Shown here: piece by piece, positions 53,438 through 61,912 of the stretch
How the letters are laid out: every line of letters begins with the position of its first letter
Position numbering within the stretch: position 1 is the first letter of the stretch
NCBI RefSeq assembly: GCF_009663395.1
Contig: NZ_QKNW01000001.1
Span: 744,001 to 808,000 of the forward strand
Reading direction: 5' to 3'
Length of the DNA stretch: 64,000 nt
Source: Halosegnis longus
GTDB lineage: Archaea > Halobacteriota > Halobacteria > Halobacteriales > Haloarculaceae
Notes under the pieces: generated by a model
What the model was told of the DNA's origin: nothing
The model's input: the letters and a program-made list of their open reading frames with translations, nothing else
The model's database searches: none
Translations under genes and position numbers: made by a program

Positions 53438-54085
53438 TTATTCGAGGTCGGTGTCGGTCAGCGCGTCGCCGACGAACTGCCGGATGATGCTCCCCTCGGC
53501 GCGGTGGAGCGTCTCCGAGGCGGTGGATTTGGCCACGTCGGCCGCCTCGGCGAGTTCCGTCAGCGTGCAGTCGCGCGGGGTGTCGTAGTACCCCTCCTCG
53601 ACGGCCGTGAGCACGAGGTCGCGCTGGCGGGGCGTGAGCAGCGTCTCCACGTCCAACTCCTGTCTGAGCGACTCCACCTCGAACCGGAGCCCGTACTCGC
53701 GGAAGTAGTCGGTCAGCGTCGAGATGGCGTCGTCGGGCGCGGTCGCCTGCAGCGAGGCGCGGCCGTCGCGGCAGGTGAGCGGCGGCTCGAACGGTATCGA
53801 CGCCCGGCGCAGACAAAAGACCACGAGCGGCGTCTCCGAGCGGAACCGGACGACGGTCGCGCCCTCACCCTGCTGGACGACCGAGAAGCCCCGGAACCCG
53901 TTCGCGTTGCGCATGAACTCGACCGGCCGGTCCGGCTCGGTCGCGTCGACGCGCACGAGCTGGTGACACTCGGTCTCGCCGGGTTCGAGCGCCAGCAGCT
54001 CGAACTCGGCGTCGGGAAACTGCGTCGAGACGGTGTGTGCCCACTCCCCTTCCGAGAGCTGGACGACGAAGTTCGCGCGTGACAC
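53438..54085 (-). CDS. bat-type HTH transcriptional regulator
   Basis: The 215-residue protein has an N-terminal BAT/GAF-like domain (about 1-140) and a C-terminal HTH_10 domain (LLTPRQRDLVLTAVEEGYYD, ELAEAADVAKSTASETLHRA), the form typical of haloarchaeal Bat-like regulators. The signal is unknown. It starts at GTG 54085. It is upstream of maeB on the same strand with a 63-nt gap, so a role in carbon metabolism is possible. Confidence 0.88.
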   Translation of the reverse strand: MSRANFVVQLSEGEWAHTVSTQFPDAEFELLALEPGETECHQLVRVDATEPDRPVEFMRNANGFRGFSVVQQGEGATVVRFRSETPLVVFCLRRASIPFEPPLTCRDGRASLQATAPDDAISTLTDYFREYGLRFEVESLRQELDVETLLTPRQRDLVLTAVEEGYYDTPRDCTLTELAEAADVAKSTASETLHRAEGSIIRQFVGDALTDTDLE

Positions 54086-54123
54086 CCGTACATGTTCGCT
54101 CGGTTCGGCCTAAAATCTGCGGG

Positions 54124-54639
54124 TCACCCGGAGTCGAGTTGGTCCGACAGCCCCCACTCGTCGGCCTGTGCGGTGGCCTCGGCCCGCGCCTCCGCCTTCA
54201 GCGCGGCAATCTGGTCGGAGTCGTCAAGAAACGCGGCCACGGAGTCCGCCTCCGAGTCGTCGGGCGCACGCTCGCGGAGCCGAGCCGCGAGCGCGGGCGC
54301 GTCGGCGCGCTCGGCGAGCGCGCCGGGGTCGACGTGACACGCGGGGCGGTCGTGGAGCGCGGCGAGCGCCTCCACACTCGTCCGGGTGCGCTCGACCCGA
54401 AACGGTCCCGTGTCGGGGAGGGCGGCGACTGCATCCGCGCCCGTCAGGTCGCCCTCACGGACGACCGCCGCGGTCGGCACACCGTCGTCGAGAGTGACGA
54501 GAACGGGGTCGGCGTCGGCGACCGGCATCCCCGGCTCGACGCGGAGATAGCCGGTGAGCCGGTCCGCGAAACAGGTCTCCAGCGGGGTCGCGAGCGACTC
54601 GACGACCCGGGAGGCGACCAGCGTCCCCTCGGGCGTCAT
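54124..54639 (-). CDS. PATAN/DUF4388-like partner of the MinD ATPase (tentative)
   Basis: The 171-residue protein's first 90 residues have the layout of PATAN/DUF4388 domains: a start helix (LETCFADRLTGYLRVEP), a strand pair with a small-residue turn (VLVTLDDGVPTAAVVREGDL), TGADAVAAL, then GPFRVERT. The remainder is helical and acidic. This assignment is a pattern reading and is not certain. The ATG overlaps the minD-like stop by four bases, so the two are coupled. PATAN proteins in cyanobacteria work with receiver domains in motility. Confidence 0.5.
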   Translation of the reverse strand: MTPEGTLVASRVVESLATPLETCFADRLTGYLRVEPGMPVADADPVLVTLDDGVPTAAVVREGDLTGADAVAALPDTGPFRVERTRTSVEALAALHDRPACHVDPGALAERADAPALAARLRERAPDDSEADSVAAFLDDSDQIAALKAEARAEATAQADEWGLSDQLDSG

Positions 54640-55400
54640 GGCGAGTCGGGGATGACCGCCGACTGGAACCGGTCGGCGACCGCCTCGCTGTCGCCGGCGC
54701 GTACGTCGAGCGCGTCGGCAGCCTGCCGGAAGGCGTCGGCGGCAGCCGACTCGGGCGCGTGTGCGAGTAAGGGTTCGCCCGCACTTCGGGCGGCGCGGGC
54801 AGCGTCGGCGTCGGGCACCTCGGCGAGCGTCGGTCCCTCGAAGTAGCGGTCGGCCTGCTGTGCGACGCCGTCGTCGCCGTCGTGGACCTTGTTGAACAGG
54901 ACGCCCGCAACGTCGGTCCCGTACGAGAGCGCGTACTCCTGGACCTTCAGCCCGTCAGAGAGCGCGGGGACCGTCGGCTGGAGCACGACGATAGCGCGGT
55001 CGGCCAACACCACCGGGAGGACGGCGGCCTTCGAGCCGAGCGTCGCCGGCGAATCGAGCAGGAGCACGTCGGTGTCGCTCGCGAGGTCGGCCACCACGTC
55101 GCGCAGTCGGTCGGGGTCGGCCCGCTCGAACGCCGCGAGGGAGGTGCCACACGGGACGACCGACATCCCGAACCGCTCGTAGGTGGCCGCCTCGACGGAC
55201 GGGCCGCCCTCGACGAGCACGTCGTGGAGGGTGGCGTCGGCGTCGGAAAGCCCGGCGTGAAAGAGCAGATTCGCCATCCCGGTGTCGGCGTCCACGACGG
55301 TCACGTCGTAGGAGTCGGCGAGCGCCATCCCGAGCGCGAGCGTGCTCGTCGTCTTACCCGTCCCGCCCTTGCCGGAGGCGACGGCGAACGCTTCGACCAT
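54636..55400 (-). CDS. MinD/ParA-family ATPase
   Basis: The 254-residue product has the deviant Walker A SGKGGTGKTT (residues 9-18, Lys11 and Lys16). Switch I is VVDADTGMANL and Walker B is DVLLLDSPATLG. There is no obvious amphipathic membrane-targeting helix at the C terminus. Haloarchaea carry several MinD homologues, at least one of which controls placement of archaella and chemosensory arrays. The coupled downstream gene is its likely partner. UspA lies upstream (40 nt) on the same strand. Confidence 0.9.
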   Translation of the reverse strand: MVEAFAVASGKGGTGKTTSTLALGMALADSYDVTVVDADTGMANLLFHAGLSDADATLHDVLVEGGPSVEAATYERFGMSVVPCGTSLAAFERADPDRLRDVVADLASDTDVLLLDSPATLGSKAAVLPVVLADRAIVVLQPTVPALSDGLKVQEYALSYGTDVAGVLFNKVHDGDDGVAQQADRYFEGPTLAEVPDADAARAARSAGEPLLAHAPESAAADAFRQAADALDVRAGDSEAVADRFQSAVIPDSP

Positions 55401-55440
55401 CTGGTTTCGTTCGTCGGTTCGCGAACAAAAGTGTTCGGCC

Positions 55441-55893
55441 TCAGCGGACGACCGTGACGGGAGCGTGCGCCCGGCGCATCACCGACTCGGCGACGGAGCC
55501 GAGCAGGACGCGAGAGACGCCCGAGCGGCCGTGGCTCCCCATCACGATGTGGTCACAGTCGTTGTCCTCGGCGAACGCCACGATTTCGCGGCTGGGGTGA
55601 CCGACGACGACCGCGGCGGTGGCGTCGTGGCCGGCGGCCCGCGCCTCGGAGGCGGCCGCCTCGACGCGCTCGGCCGCCGTCGTCTCCAGTTCGTCGAGCA
55701 TCTCGGTTCCTGCTCCGGCGGTGCCGGCGGGCGACTCGTAGGCTCCGGTAATCGGCTCGGAGACGATGGCGTCGGCGGGGTCGACGACGGACAGCAGCGT
55801 CAGCTCCGCGTCCGGAAACCGCTCTCTGGCGTACTCGAGCGCATCGCGCGCTTGCTCGGAGCCGTCGAGCGGGACGAGTAGATGTTCCTGCAC
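55441..55893 (-). CDS. universal stress protein (UspA family)
   Basis: This 150-residue single Usp domain starts MQEHLLVPLDGSEQARDALE. Its ATP-binding end is GSHGRSGVSRVLLGSVAESV, and HDATAAVVVGHPSREIVAFA lies in the middle. GTG start. It is similar in build to the Usp at 21269. It may share a transcript with the MinD-like ATPase. Confidence 0.92.
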   Translation of the reverse strand: MQEHLLVPLDGSEQARDALEYARERFPDAELTLLSVVDPADAIVSEPITGAYESPAGTAGAGTEMLDELETTAAERVEAAASEARAAGHDATAAVVVGHPSREIVAFAEDNDCDHIVMGSHGRSGVSRVLLGSVAESVMRRAHAPVTVVR

Positions 55894-55933
55894 GAGAAAT
55901 TTCTATCCGACGGAGCGAAAAAAGCGCCGGGAC

Positions 55934-57019
55934 TCAGTACTCCGGCAGTCGGGCCGACCGCTCGGACCCCTCGACGAACGGGAGCGGTTCGTGGCTCGCC
56001 GCCACCTGCTCGCCGTCGACGCGGACGGTGAGGGTATCGAGGTCGTGGTTGAACCCGACGAACGCGAGCGCGACCGGCGAGTCACGCAGCGGCGGATGGC
56101 CGGCGCGGGTCACCTCGCCCGCGTGGCTGTCGCCGGCGAACACGGCCGCCCCGGCTTCGGGCACCGATTCGAGCGCGAGGCCGACCAGCCGGCGGGAGGG
56201 TCGCCCGCGGTTCTCGATTTTCGAGACGACCTCCTGGCCGACGTAACACCCCTTCGAGAAGTCGAGCGCGTTCCGGAGTCCGAGCACGTTCGGCACCGTT
56301 CCGTCGAGTTCCGTCTCAAACATCGGAGTGCCGGCTTCGAGCGTCAGCGACTCCCACGTCCGGTAGCCGAACGGGACGGCGTTGTTGCCGCGGGTGATGA
56401 GCGTTTCGAACGCCTCGTGGGCGTCGTCGGCTGCACACACCACCTCGTACCCCTCTTCGCCGGGGAGATTGTCGGTGCGGATGACGGTGACGCCGGCCTC
56501 GCCCATCGAGCCGCGGACGAAGGTGAGCTCCTCGTCGGGGGAGCCGACGCCGCCGTGGAGGACGCTCGCCACCTTCTCGGTGGCCGTCGGCCCGTGGACG
56601 CCGAAGACGGCGAGGTCCTCGGTGGCGTTCTCGATGGCGACGTCCTGGATGAAGATGTTCTCGCGCCACGACTCGGCGAGCGGCGCGGCCTCGCCGGGCG
56701 GGGTGAAACAGAGCAGGCGCTCGCCGGCGTTGTAGACGTAGAGGTCGGTCTCGATTTTCCCCTGCGGGTCGAGCAGGAGGGCGTAGACGCCGCGGCCGTT
56801 CTCGGTCGGGACGGCGTTGGTGACGGCGTTGTCGACGAACTCGACGCGGTCGTCGCCGGAAATCTGGAGAATGCCGTAGCGCGTCTCGATGACGCCGACG
56901 CCCTTGCGGACGGCGTGGTGGGTGCGGTCGGGTCGGCCGTAGGAGTCGACGACCCGGCGGCCGTCGTACTCGCGGAAGGTGGCCCCGTGGCGCTCGTGAA
57001 CCTCGGGAAGGACGGTCAT
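55934..57019 (-). CDS. folate-binding YgfZ/GcvT-like protein
   Basis: The 361-residue protein has the GcvT fold and the YgfZ signature KGCYVGQE (residues 256-263, Cys258). YgfZ/IBA57 relatives use folate in repair or assembly of iron-sulfur clusters. True glycine-cleavage T proteins lack this cysteine motif. In archaea it may use a pterin. The remaining GCV genes are not adjacent, which supports a YgfZ-type role. Confidence 0.88.
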   Translation of the reverse strand: MTVLPEVHERHGATFREYDGRRVVDSYGRPDRTHHAVRKGVGVIETRYGILQISGDDRVEFVDNAVTNAVPTENGRGVYALLLDPQGKIETDLYVYNAGERLLCFTPPGEAAPLAESWRENIFIQDVAIENATEDLAVFGVHGPTATEKVASVLHGGVGSPDEELTFVRGSMGEAGVTVIRTDNLPGEEGYEVVCAADDAHEAFETLITRGNNAVPFGYRTWESLTLEAGTPMFETELDGTVPNVLGLRNALDFSKGCYVGQEVVSKIENRGRPSRRLVGLALESVPEAGAAVFAGDSHAGEVTRAGHPPLRDSPVALAFVGFNHDLDTLTVRVDGEQVAASHEPLPFVEGSERSARLPEY

Positions 57020-57065
57020 TACCTACCGAAGCGTACCGACGGTGAAAAACGGCTCGTCGTCGGAA

Positions 57066-57359
57066 TCAAAACGGGAGCTTCTCGCGGAGCGCGTCGACCA
57101 GCGAGGGGTCGTCCGTTTCCGCCTCGTCGGGAATCACGCGGTCGTGGGGGTAGATGCGTGTCTCGCTGTCGGCGTTCGTGACGCGGATGAGGTCGTCGGC
57201 TTTCAGCGCGGCGAGCGCGTCCTCGATGTCGTCGATGGGAGCGTCGACGCTGGCGCGCACCTCGAAGATGGTGAGTCCCTCCTCGCGTGCGTCGACCAGC
57301 GCGTCGAGCACCGCGAGTTCGGTCTCGTCGCGGTCGCGGTAGGTCGACTTCGCCTGCAT
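57066..57359 (-). CDS. DUF6432-like wHTH protein
   Basis: The 97-residue product has a compact winged-helix core (TELAVLDALVDAREEGLTIF, DDIEDALAALKADDLIRVTN) with a C-terminal tail ending DALREKLPF. It matches the pattern of the haloarchaeal DUF6432 family. It lies upstream of the YgfZ-like gene on the same strand with a 46-nt gap, so co-transcription is possible. Confidence 0.75.
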   Translation of the reverse strand: MQAKSTYRDRDETELAVLDALVDAREEGLTIFEVRASVDAPIDDIEDALAALKADDLIRVTNADSETRIYPHDRVIPDEAETDDPSLVDALREKLPF

Positions 57360-57464
57360 ACTCGCGGCTACGTGACGGGGCGACATAACCGTTCGTAGGG
57401 CGCGCGTCAGACGCTTGCCGGGGGCGTCGGTAGCCTTATGCCCGCGACGACGGGAAGATGACCA

Positions 57465-58190
57465 ATGGGAGTTACGTGTTCGCTGCTCGGGCACGCCTTC
57501 GAGGAGGCGGACACCGAGCGTGAACGGACCGAGCAGGGAAGCGAGGCGATTACCGTCGTCCGTGAAATCGAGGAGTGTCGCCGCTGTGGCGAGCGCCGCG
57601 TCACCTCCGAGAGCAAGGAGGTCACCTCAATCGTCGACCCGTCCGACGTGACCGTCGACGACGCGACCGATCCGGAGCCGAAGTCACCAGCCGCCGACAC
57701 CGACCCGGAGTCGGAACCGCCAGCCGCCGACGTGGAGCCGGGACCGGGTGGCGACGAACCGCCGCTTGATTCCGACCCGGCGACGGACCCGGGGTTCGCG
57801 TCGGGCGAGGACGATGAACCGCCCGCAGACCCGAGCGAGGAGGACGCGGAGATTCTCGACGGCGAGCCGACGGAGACGCCGGAGTCGTCGATGCGGGACC
57901 CCGGCCAGTGGCCCGAGGAGACGGACCAGTTCGATCCCGACGCGCTGACGGACGGCGAGGCGACCGGGGAGTCGGCGTCCGCGGCGTCGACCGAGGGGTC
58001 GCCACAGTCGGAATCGAGCGGGGAGTCAGATGCTGACACGGACACGGAGCCGGAGCCGGCGGCGACGGGTATCCTCGACGGCGAGTACGTCTGTCCGGAG
58101 TGTGGATTCTCCGAGCAGATGGACGCCTCGTCGCTGCGGGACGGCGACGCGTGTCCGGCGTGTCACCAGGGGTATCTCGACGCCCGATAG
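57465..58190 (+). CDS. acidic protein with a terminal zinc ribbon (DUF7093-like)
   Basis: The 241-residue protein has a conserved N terminus (GVTCSLLGHAFEEADTERER, EIEECRRCGERRVTSESKE) with a first cysteine pair. A long acidic, low-complexity middle (about 60-205) rich in Asp, Glu, Pro and Ser follows. The C-terminal zinc ribbon (YVCPECGF, ACPACHQGYLDAR) has four cysteines. The middle is probably disordered. The role is unknown; the two zinc sites suggest nucleic-acid or protein binding. Confidence 0.8.
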   Translation: MGVTCSLLGHAFEEADTERERTEQGSEAITVVREIEECRRCGERRVTSESKEVTSIVDPSDVTVDDATDPEPKSPAADTDPESEPPAADVEPGPGGDEPPLDSDPATDPGFASGEDDEPPADPSEEDAEILDGEPTETPESSMRDPGQWPEETDQFDPDALTDGEATGESASAASTEGSPQSESSGESDADTDTEPEPAATGILDGEYVCPECGFSEQMDASSLRDGDACPACHQGYLDAR

Positions 58191-58229
58191 CTCCGAAATC
58201 CGTAAACCATCGGGTGTCGAATCGGGCGT

Positions 58230-58616
58230 ATGGAGGAGTATAAGATGCGGCGCGGGGAGTATCTCGAGGAGCGAATCCCCGACCTCGAATCGACCGTCGA
58301 GGAGTATTTCGGCGAGATATCGGACACCGAGGAGTACAACGGCTCTGACCTGTTCGTCATCGAAGAGCCGGAGAACCCGGTGTTCGAGCGCATCGTCGTC
58401 GGTGCGGTGACGTACGGGAGCAAGAAGGACACCCTCGCGGTCAACTTCGAGGAGCGCGAGCTTGAGGACCTGATGGAGACGGGCGACGTGGACGCCGCCG
58501 GCGACGCCAACGCCGCGAAAAACGAGTTCCTGCTCGAAGCGACGGGTCGCGACGCCAAGGCGCGGCGCGACTCGATGAAACGCGACGTCGAAGACGACGC
58601 ACCCGACGACTTCTGA
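58230..58616 (+). CDS. DUF5611-like conserved protein
   Basis: The 128-residue soluble protein has a core (EEYKMRRGEYLEERIPDLES; GSDLFVIEEPENPVFERIVV; KKDTLAVNFEERE) followed by a helical tail (AKNEFLLEATGRDAKARRDS). It matches the haloarchaeal DUF5611 pattern. The function is unknown. The gene lies 39 nt after the DUF7093-like gene and 47 nt before the next one, all in the same direction. Confidence 0.8.
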   Translation: MEEYKMRRGEYLEERIPDLESTVEEYFGEISDTEEYNGSDLFVIEEPENPVFERIVVGAVTYGSKKDTLAVNFEERELEDLMETGDVDAAGDANAAKNEFLLEATGRDAKARRDSMKRDVEDDAPDDF

Positions 58617-58663
58617 GTTCGCGGGGACGCTGTGTTTTTCCCTCCCGATACCCCACGTCCGGT

Positions 58664-59113
58664 ATGGGCTACGCGTGTCCCGTCTGTGACGACCCGCAGG
58701 TCGACGCTCGCCACCTCGCGAACCACCTCGCCTTCACCGCCATTCTCGGCGACGACGACCACGAGGCGTGGCTCGACGACCACGTTCCGGAGTGGGCCGA
58801 GGAAGGCGAAGCGGAGCTCGCCGAGCGCGTCCGCGAGTTCGCCGACGAAGACGAGTACCCGCAGGTGTTCGAGGACACCACCGGCGAGCGACCAGACCGC
58901 GACGGCGGTCGCTCGGGCGAACTGTTCGAGAGCGAGGGGCACGGTCACGACCACGGCCAGGCTGGACACGCACACGACCAGGAGCTGCCGCCACAGGCGG
59001 ACATGGAGATGGACGAGGACACGCAGGCGGTCATCGAGGAGGCACGCGAACTGACGAAGGAGATGCTAGCCGAGGACGAAGCCGAGGACGAGGACGACGA
59101 AGCCGAGAATTAG
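58664..59113 (+). CDS. DUF5810-like protein with a zinc motif
   Basis: The 149-residue protein has a Zn-finger-like start (GYACPVCDDPQVDARHLANH, a C2H2-like CPVC ... HxxxH arrangement) and a helical, acidic middle (AELAERVREFADEDEYPQVF). A His-rich segment (GHGHDHGQAGHAHD) could bind metal ions. It resembles DUF5810. It is convergent with the arylsulfotransferase-like gene (4-bp overlap). Confidence 0.78.
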   Translation: MGYACPVCDDPQVDARHLANHLAFTAILGDDDHEAWLDDHVPEWAEEGEAELAERVREFADEDEYPQVFEDTTGERPDRDGGRSGELFESEGHGHDHGQAGHAHDQELPPQADMEMDEDTQAVIEEARELTKEMLAEDEAEDEDDEAEN

Positions 59114-60447
59114 CGTCCGACCGCGGCCCGGATGCGGTCGCGTCGCCACCACAGTTCTGTCGTCCCCCACGCGAACAGCGTCAGCGCCAGCGCGAGCACG
59201 ACGAGCAGTTCGGGGTACAGAATCCACGACGGCGAGACGTACAACAGCCCGTTGACGAGTAGCTGCGGGACGGCGGTCCGGAGGGTGTAGCCCGGATTCG
59301 CGAACAGTCCCGCGCTGGGGTCGATGCCGGGGTCGCCGGTGTCGACGGCCGGTCCGCCACCGGATTCGCTCGGCGTACCGAGCCGTTCGGCCTCGTACGG
59401 GAGCCGGACGGTCGCGGACCAGAGCACGGTACCGTCGGGCGCGACCTCGATGACGCGGTCGCCGTGGCTGTCGGTGACGAGCGTCGAGCCGTCGGGGAGT
59501 CGGTCGGCGTCGCGCGGCCACTGGAGGCGCGCGTCTGTCCACGCCCACGTCTGGACCCACTCGCCGCCCTGTCGCTGGTACTCGACGACGCGACGGTTCT
59601 CGGAGTCAGCGACGGGGACGCTCGGGCCGCCGTTCGCGGCGGGAATGTAGTCGGGGTTGTGCTGTTCGTACAGGATGGTGTGCGCGTCGTCGGAGCCGAG
59701 CGTCTGCTCGGCGACCAGCCCCTCGCCGGGCCGGACGAAGACGACGGAGTCCTGGTTCCGGAGGCTGGCTTGGAATCGGCCGTCGGGCGTCACCTCGACG
59801 TCGTTGACGTGGGTCCAGTCGCCGGGCGAGCCGCCGGACGAGCGGTCGTAGTCCTCGGCGGCGTTCCAGCGCCACACCTCCTCGCCGGTCGCGAGGTCGA
59901 CGGTGTAGAGGGCGTCCTCGTAGATGTCGGCGACGGCGATGTGGCTCTCGTTGACCCGGTCGATGTCGTGGTACCGGTTCGACGGGATGCGCGGGGTGAC
60001 CTTCGACCACAGGCGGGCGGTCTCGTCGGTGCGGAGGTTCACGCGCTCGTAGACGTTCCGCGAGCAGGTGTCGGTGGAGACGCCGGCACAGGCGTCGCCG
60101 GCAAGCTTCTCGGCACCGACGTACTCGACGACGTACGGCTCGTCGGGGACGGGGTCCACGTCGAAGTAGGTCTGGAGGGTGTCGTTGCGGTAGGCGACGC
60201 TCCCCTCGTCGGTGAGCGCGACGAGTTCACCCTCGGCGTCGGACTCGGGGACGCCCTGGGTGGCGACGACGGTGACGTTGGCAGCCGATTCGAGAGCAGC
60301 GGGGTCGTAGCCGCCGGCGTCGGTGGGTCGGAAGCCGTCGGTCGTCCCGGGGTCGTGCGGGCCGGTGAGATAGCCGGCGAGCAGACCGACGAGACAGACG
60401 ACGACGACCGCGAGGAGGGCGCGGCGGAGAGTCGAACGGGCGGGCAT
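59110..60447 (-). CDS. arylsulfotransferase (ASST)-like membrane protein
   Basis: The 445-residue product has an N-terminal anchor (about 8-27), then a beta-propeller-like domain (about 45-395) with repeats such as DLATGEEVWRWNAAEDYD, WTHVNDVEVTPDGRF and VADSENRRVVEYQRQGGEWV. A C-terminal membrane helix (about 405-427) and basic tail complete it. The His-Asn in THVND is at the place of the ASST active site. Sulfate transfer is not proven; many haloarchaeal members may be structural. It is divergent from the DUF5809-like gene. Confidence 0.82.
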   Translation of the reverse strand: MPARSTLRRALLAVVVVCLVGLLAGYLTGPHDPGTTDGFRPTDAGGYDPAALESAANVTVVATQGVPESDAEGELVALTDEGSVAYRNDTLQTYFDVDPVPDEPYVVEYVGAEKLAGDACAGVSTDTCSRNVYERVNLRTDETARLWSKVTPRIPSNRYHDIDRVNESHIAVADIYEDALYTVDLATGEEVWRWNAAEDYDRSSGGSPGDWTHVNDVEVTPDGRFQASLRNQDSVVFVRPGEGLVAEQTLGSDDAHTILYEQHNPDYIPAANGGPSVPVADSENRRVVEYQRQGGEWVQTWAWTDARLQWPRDADRLPDGSTLVTDSHGDRVIEVAPDGTVLWSATVRLPYEAERLGTPSESGGGPAVDTGDPGIDPSAGLFANPGYTLRTAVPQLLVNGLLYVSPSWILYPELLVVLALALTLFAWGTTELWWRRDRIRAAVGR

Positions 60448-60519
60448 CGACTCGCAGGTGTCCGGCGAGGTAGGATACTGTTTCGGTATATCTACCACCG
60501 ACCGGCCCGTACGGCGGGT

Positions 60520-60978
60520 ATGCACGAAGACGGGTGGCTCGCCCCGACGACGGCGACGGAGGCGCGGGAAGCGTACAGCGACCTCGCGCCGACGGCACAG
60601 ACGGTCGTCCGGGAGACGGCCAAGGCGATGTCGTTCGACCGCGAGGAGTACGGCGACCGCGTCACGAGCGACGTGGTCGAGACGGCGCTTGACGCGCTGT
60701 TCGCCTCGCTGCTCGAAGTCACGGTCGGCACGCGCAGCGAGTTCGAGTCCGTCCGCGAGGACTCGGCGTTCGCCGTCGAGCTGGAAGGCAGCGACGAGGT
60801 TGACAACGTCGCGTGGCACGTCGCTCCCGCGGCAGACACCATCGTGGCGGCGACGTTCCACGCCGAGGAGGAAGCCGCCGTCGGCACGCTCCGCCGACAG
60901 GCGTACGGGAAGGTGTACAGAGACATCGTGAAAGACGGCGACGGAAGCGAGGAGCGCGAGGAGGGGGCCGCGTCGTGA
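60520..60978 (+). CDS. DUF5809-like conserved protein
   Basis: The 152-residue soluble protein is helical at the start (TATEAREAYSDLAPTAQTVV, KAMSFDREEYGDRVTSDVVE) with a beta part containing VDNVAWHVAPAADTIVAATF and a C-terminal RRQAYGKVYRDIV. It matches DUF5809. The TATA-like CGGTATATC (about 60484) is about 33 nt upstream. The next gene's GTG overlaps its stop (GTGA). Confidence 0.8.
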   Translation: MHEDGWLAPTTATEAREAYSDLAPTAQTVVRETAKAMSFDREEYGDRVTSDVVETALDALFASLLEVTVGTRSEFESVREDSAFAVELEGSDEVDNVAWHVAPAADTIVAATFHAEEEAAVGTLRRQAYGKVYRDIVKDGDGSEEREEGAAS

Positions 60979-61373
60979 GACGCATCACGCGCAACGTCAC
61001 GCTCGGACTGCTCGTCGTGGTCGTCCTGCTGCTCGCGCTCGGGGCGGTCCCGTCGCTGCTCCAGAGCGGCGACCCCTACTACGCCGAGGCGACGGCCGCC
61101 GAGCCGCCGGCCGAGGTGACACCCATCGACGGCGCGAACCTCTCGGAGCGACGGTTCCCGTACACGTACGGCGCGGTGAGTGCAGCAGACGGCGACACGG
61201 CGCGCTCGACCGCCTACTACCGGGGTCCGTTCGGCATCAAGGAGACGTTCACCCACTCGGTGTTCGACGAGCGCGACGTGTTCAGACAGCGGTACGCGTC
61301 GAGCATGTCGGGGGACGCCGTCTTCGTCACCTTCGAGAACGTCACGTACCGCGTGACGGTGGTGCAGCCGTGA
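60975..61373 (+). CDS. small membrane-anchored protein (middle gene of a coupled operon)
   Basis: This 132-residue protein starts with a hydrophobic anchor (VTLGLLVVVVLLLALGAVP, about 8-26). It is followed by an extracytoplasmic domain ending in FENVTYRVTVVQP. No family is recognised. The GTG overlaps the preceding stop and its own stop overlaps the Nudix start (both GTGA), so all three are translated as one unit. Confidence 0.75.
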   Translation: MRRITRNVTLGLLVVVVLLLALGAVPSLLQSGDPYYAEATAAEPPAEVTPIDGANLSERRFPYTYGAVSAADGDTARSTAYYRGPFGIKETFTHSVFDERDVFRQRYASSMSGDAVFVTFENVTYRVTVVQP

Positions 61374-61912
61374 GCGACCACTCTGAGCACGACTGGCCGG
61401 TCGTCGAGTCGGTCGCCGAGTACGAGACCGGCTGGTACACCGGCGGCTACGACGAGGTGCGGCAACCCGACGCCACGACGAAGAAGTACTACTGGGCGGA
61501 CCTCCCGCCGGCGGTCGTCGTCGTCGCACAGGACGGCGACGAGCTGGTGATGATAGAGCAGTTCCGGCCCGCCATCCGCGAGCGCTGTCTCGAACTCGTC
61601 GCCGGCATCGTGGAGGACGGGGAGACGTACGCCGAGGCCGGCGCGCGCGAACTGGAGGAAGAGACCGGCTTCGTTCCCGATTCGGTCACGCACGTCGAGG
61701 AGTTCTGGTGTTCGACGGGCGTGCTCCGCCACCGCCGGGGGATCGTCTACGCGGAGGGACTCACCGCCGGAAACCGCAAGCTCGACGGCAACGAGTTCAT
61801 CGACGTGACACGCGTTCCGGTGGAGGAGGCGCTGGCCCGCGCCCGCGAGGAGCCGGCGAACGACGCCACCATCGAGGGGATTCTGCTCGCGCAGGCGGAC
61901 GGGCTACTGTAA
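61370..61912 (+). CDS. Nudix hydrolase (ADP-ribose pyrophosphatase-like)
   Basis: This 180-residue enzyme has a complete Nudix box: Gly79, Glu85, then Arg93-Glu94-x-x-Glu97-Glu98-x-Gly100. ELVAGIVEDGE precedes it, as in ADP-ribose pyrophosphatases. VVVVAQDGDELVMIEQFRPA forms the preceding strand and substrate lid. It starts at GTG 61370 overlapping the previous stop. It probably hydrolyses a nucleoside diphosphate-sugar. Confidence 0.9.
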   Translation: MSDHSEHDWPVVESVAEYETGWYTGGYDEVRQPDATTKKYYWADLPPAVVVVAQDGDELVMIEQFRPAIRERCLELVAGIVEDGETYAEAGARELEEETGFVPDSVTHVEEFWCSTGVLRHRRGIVYAEGLTAGNRKLDGNEFIDVTRVPVEEALARAREEPANDATIEGILLAQADGLL

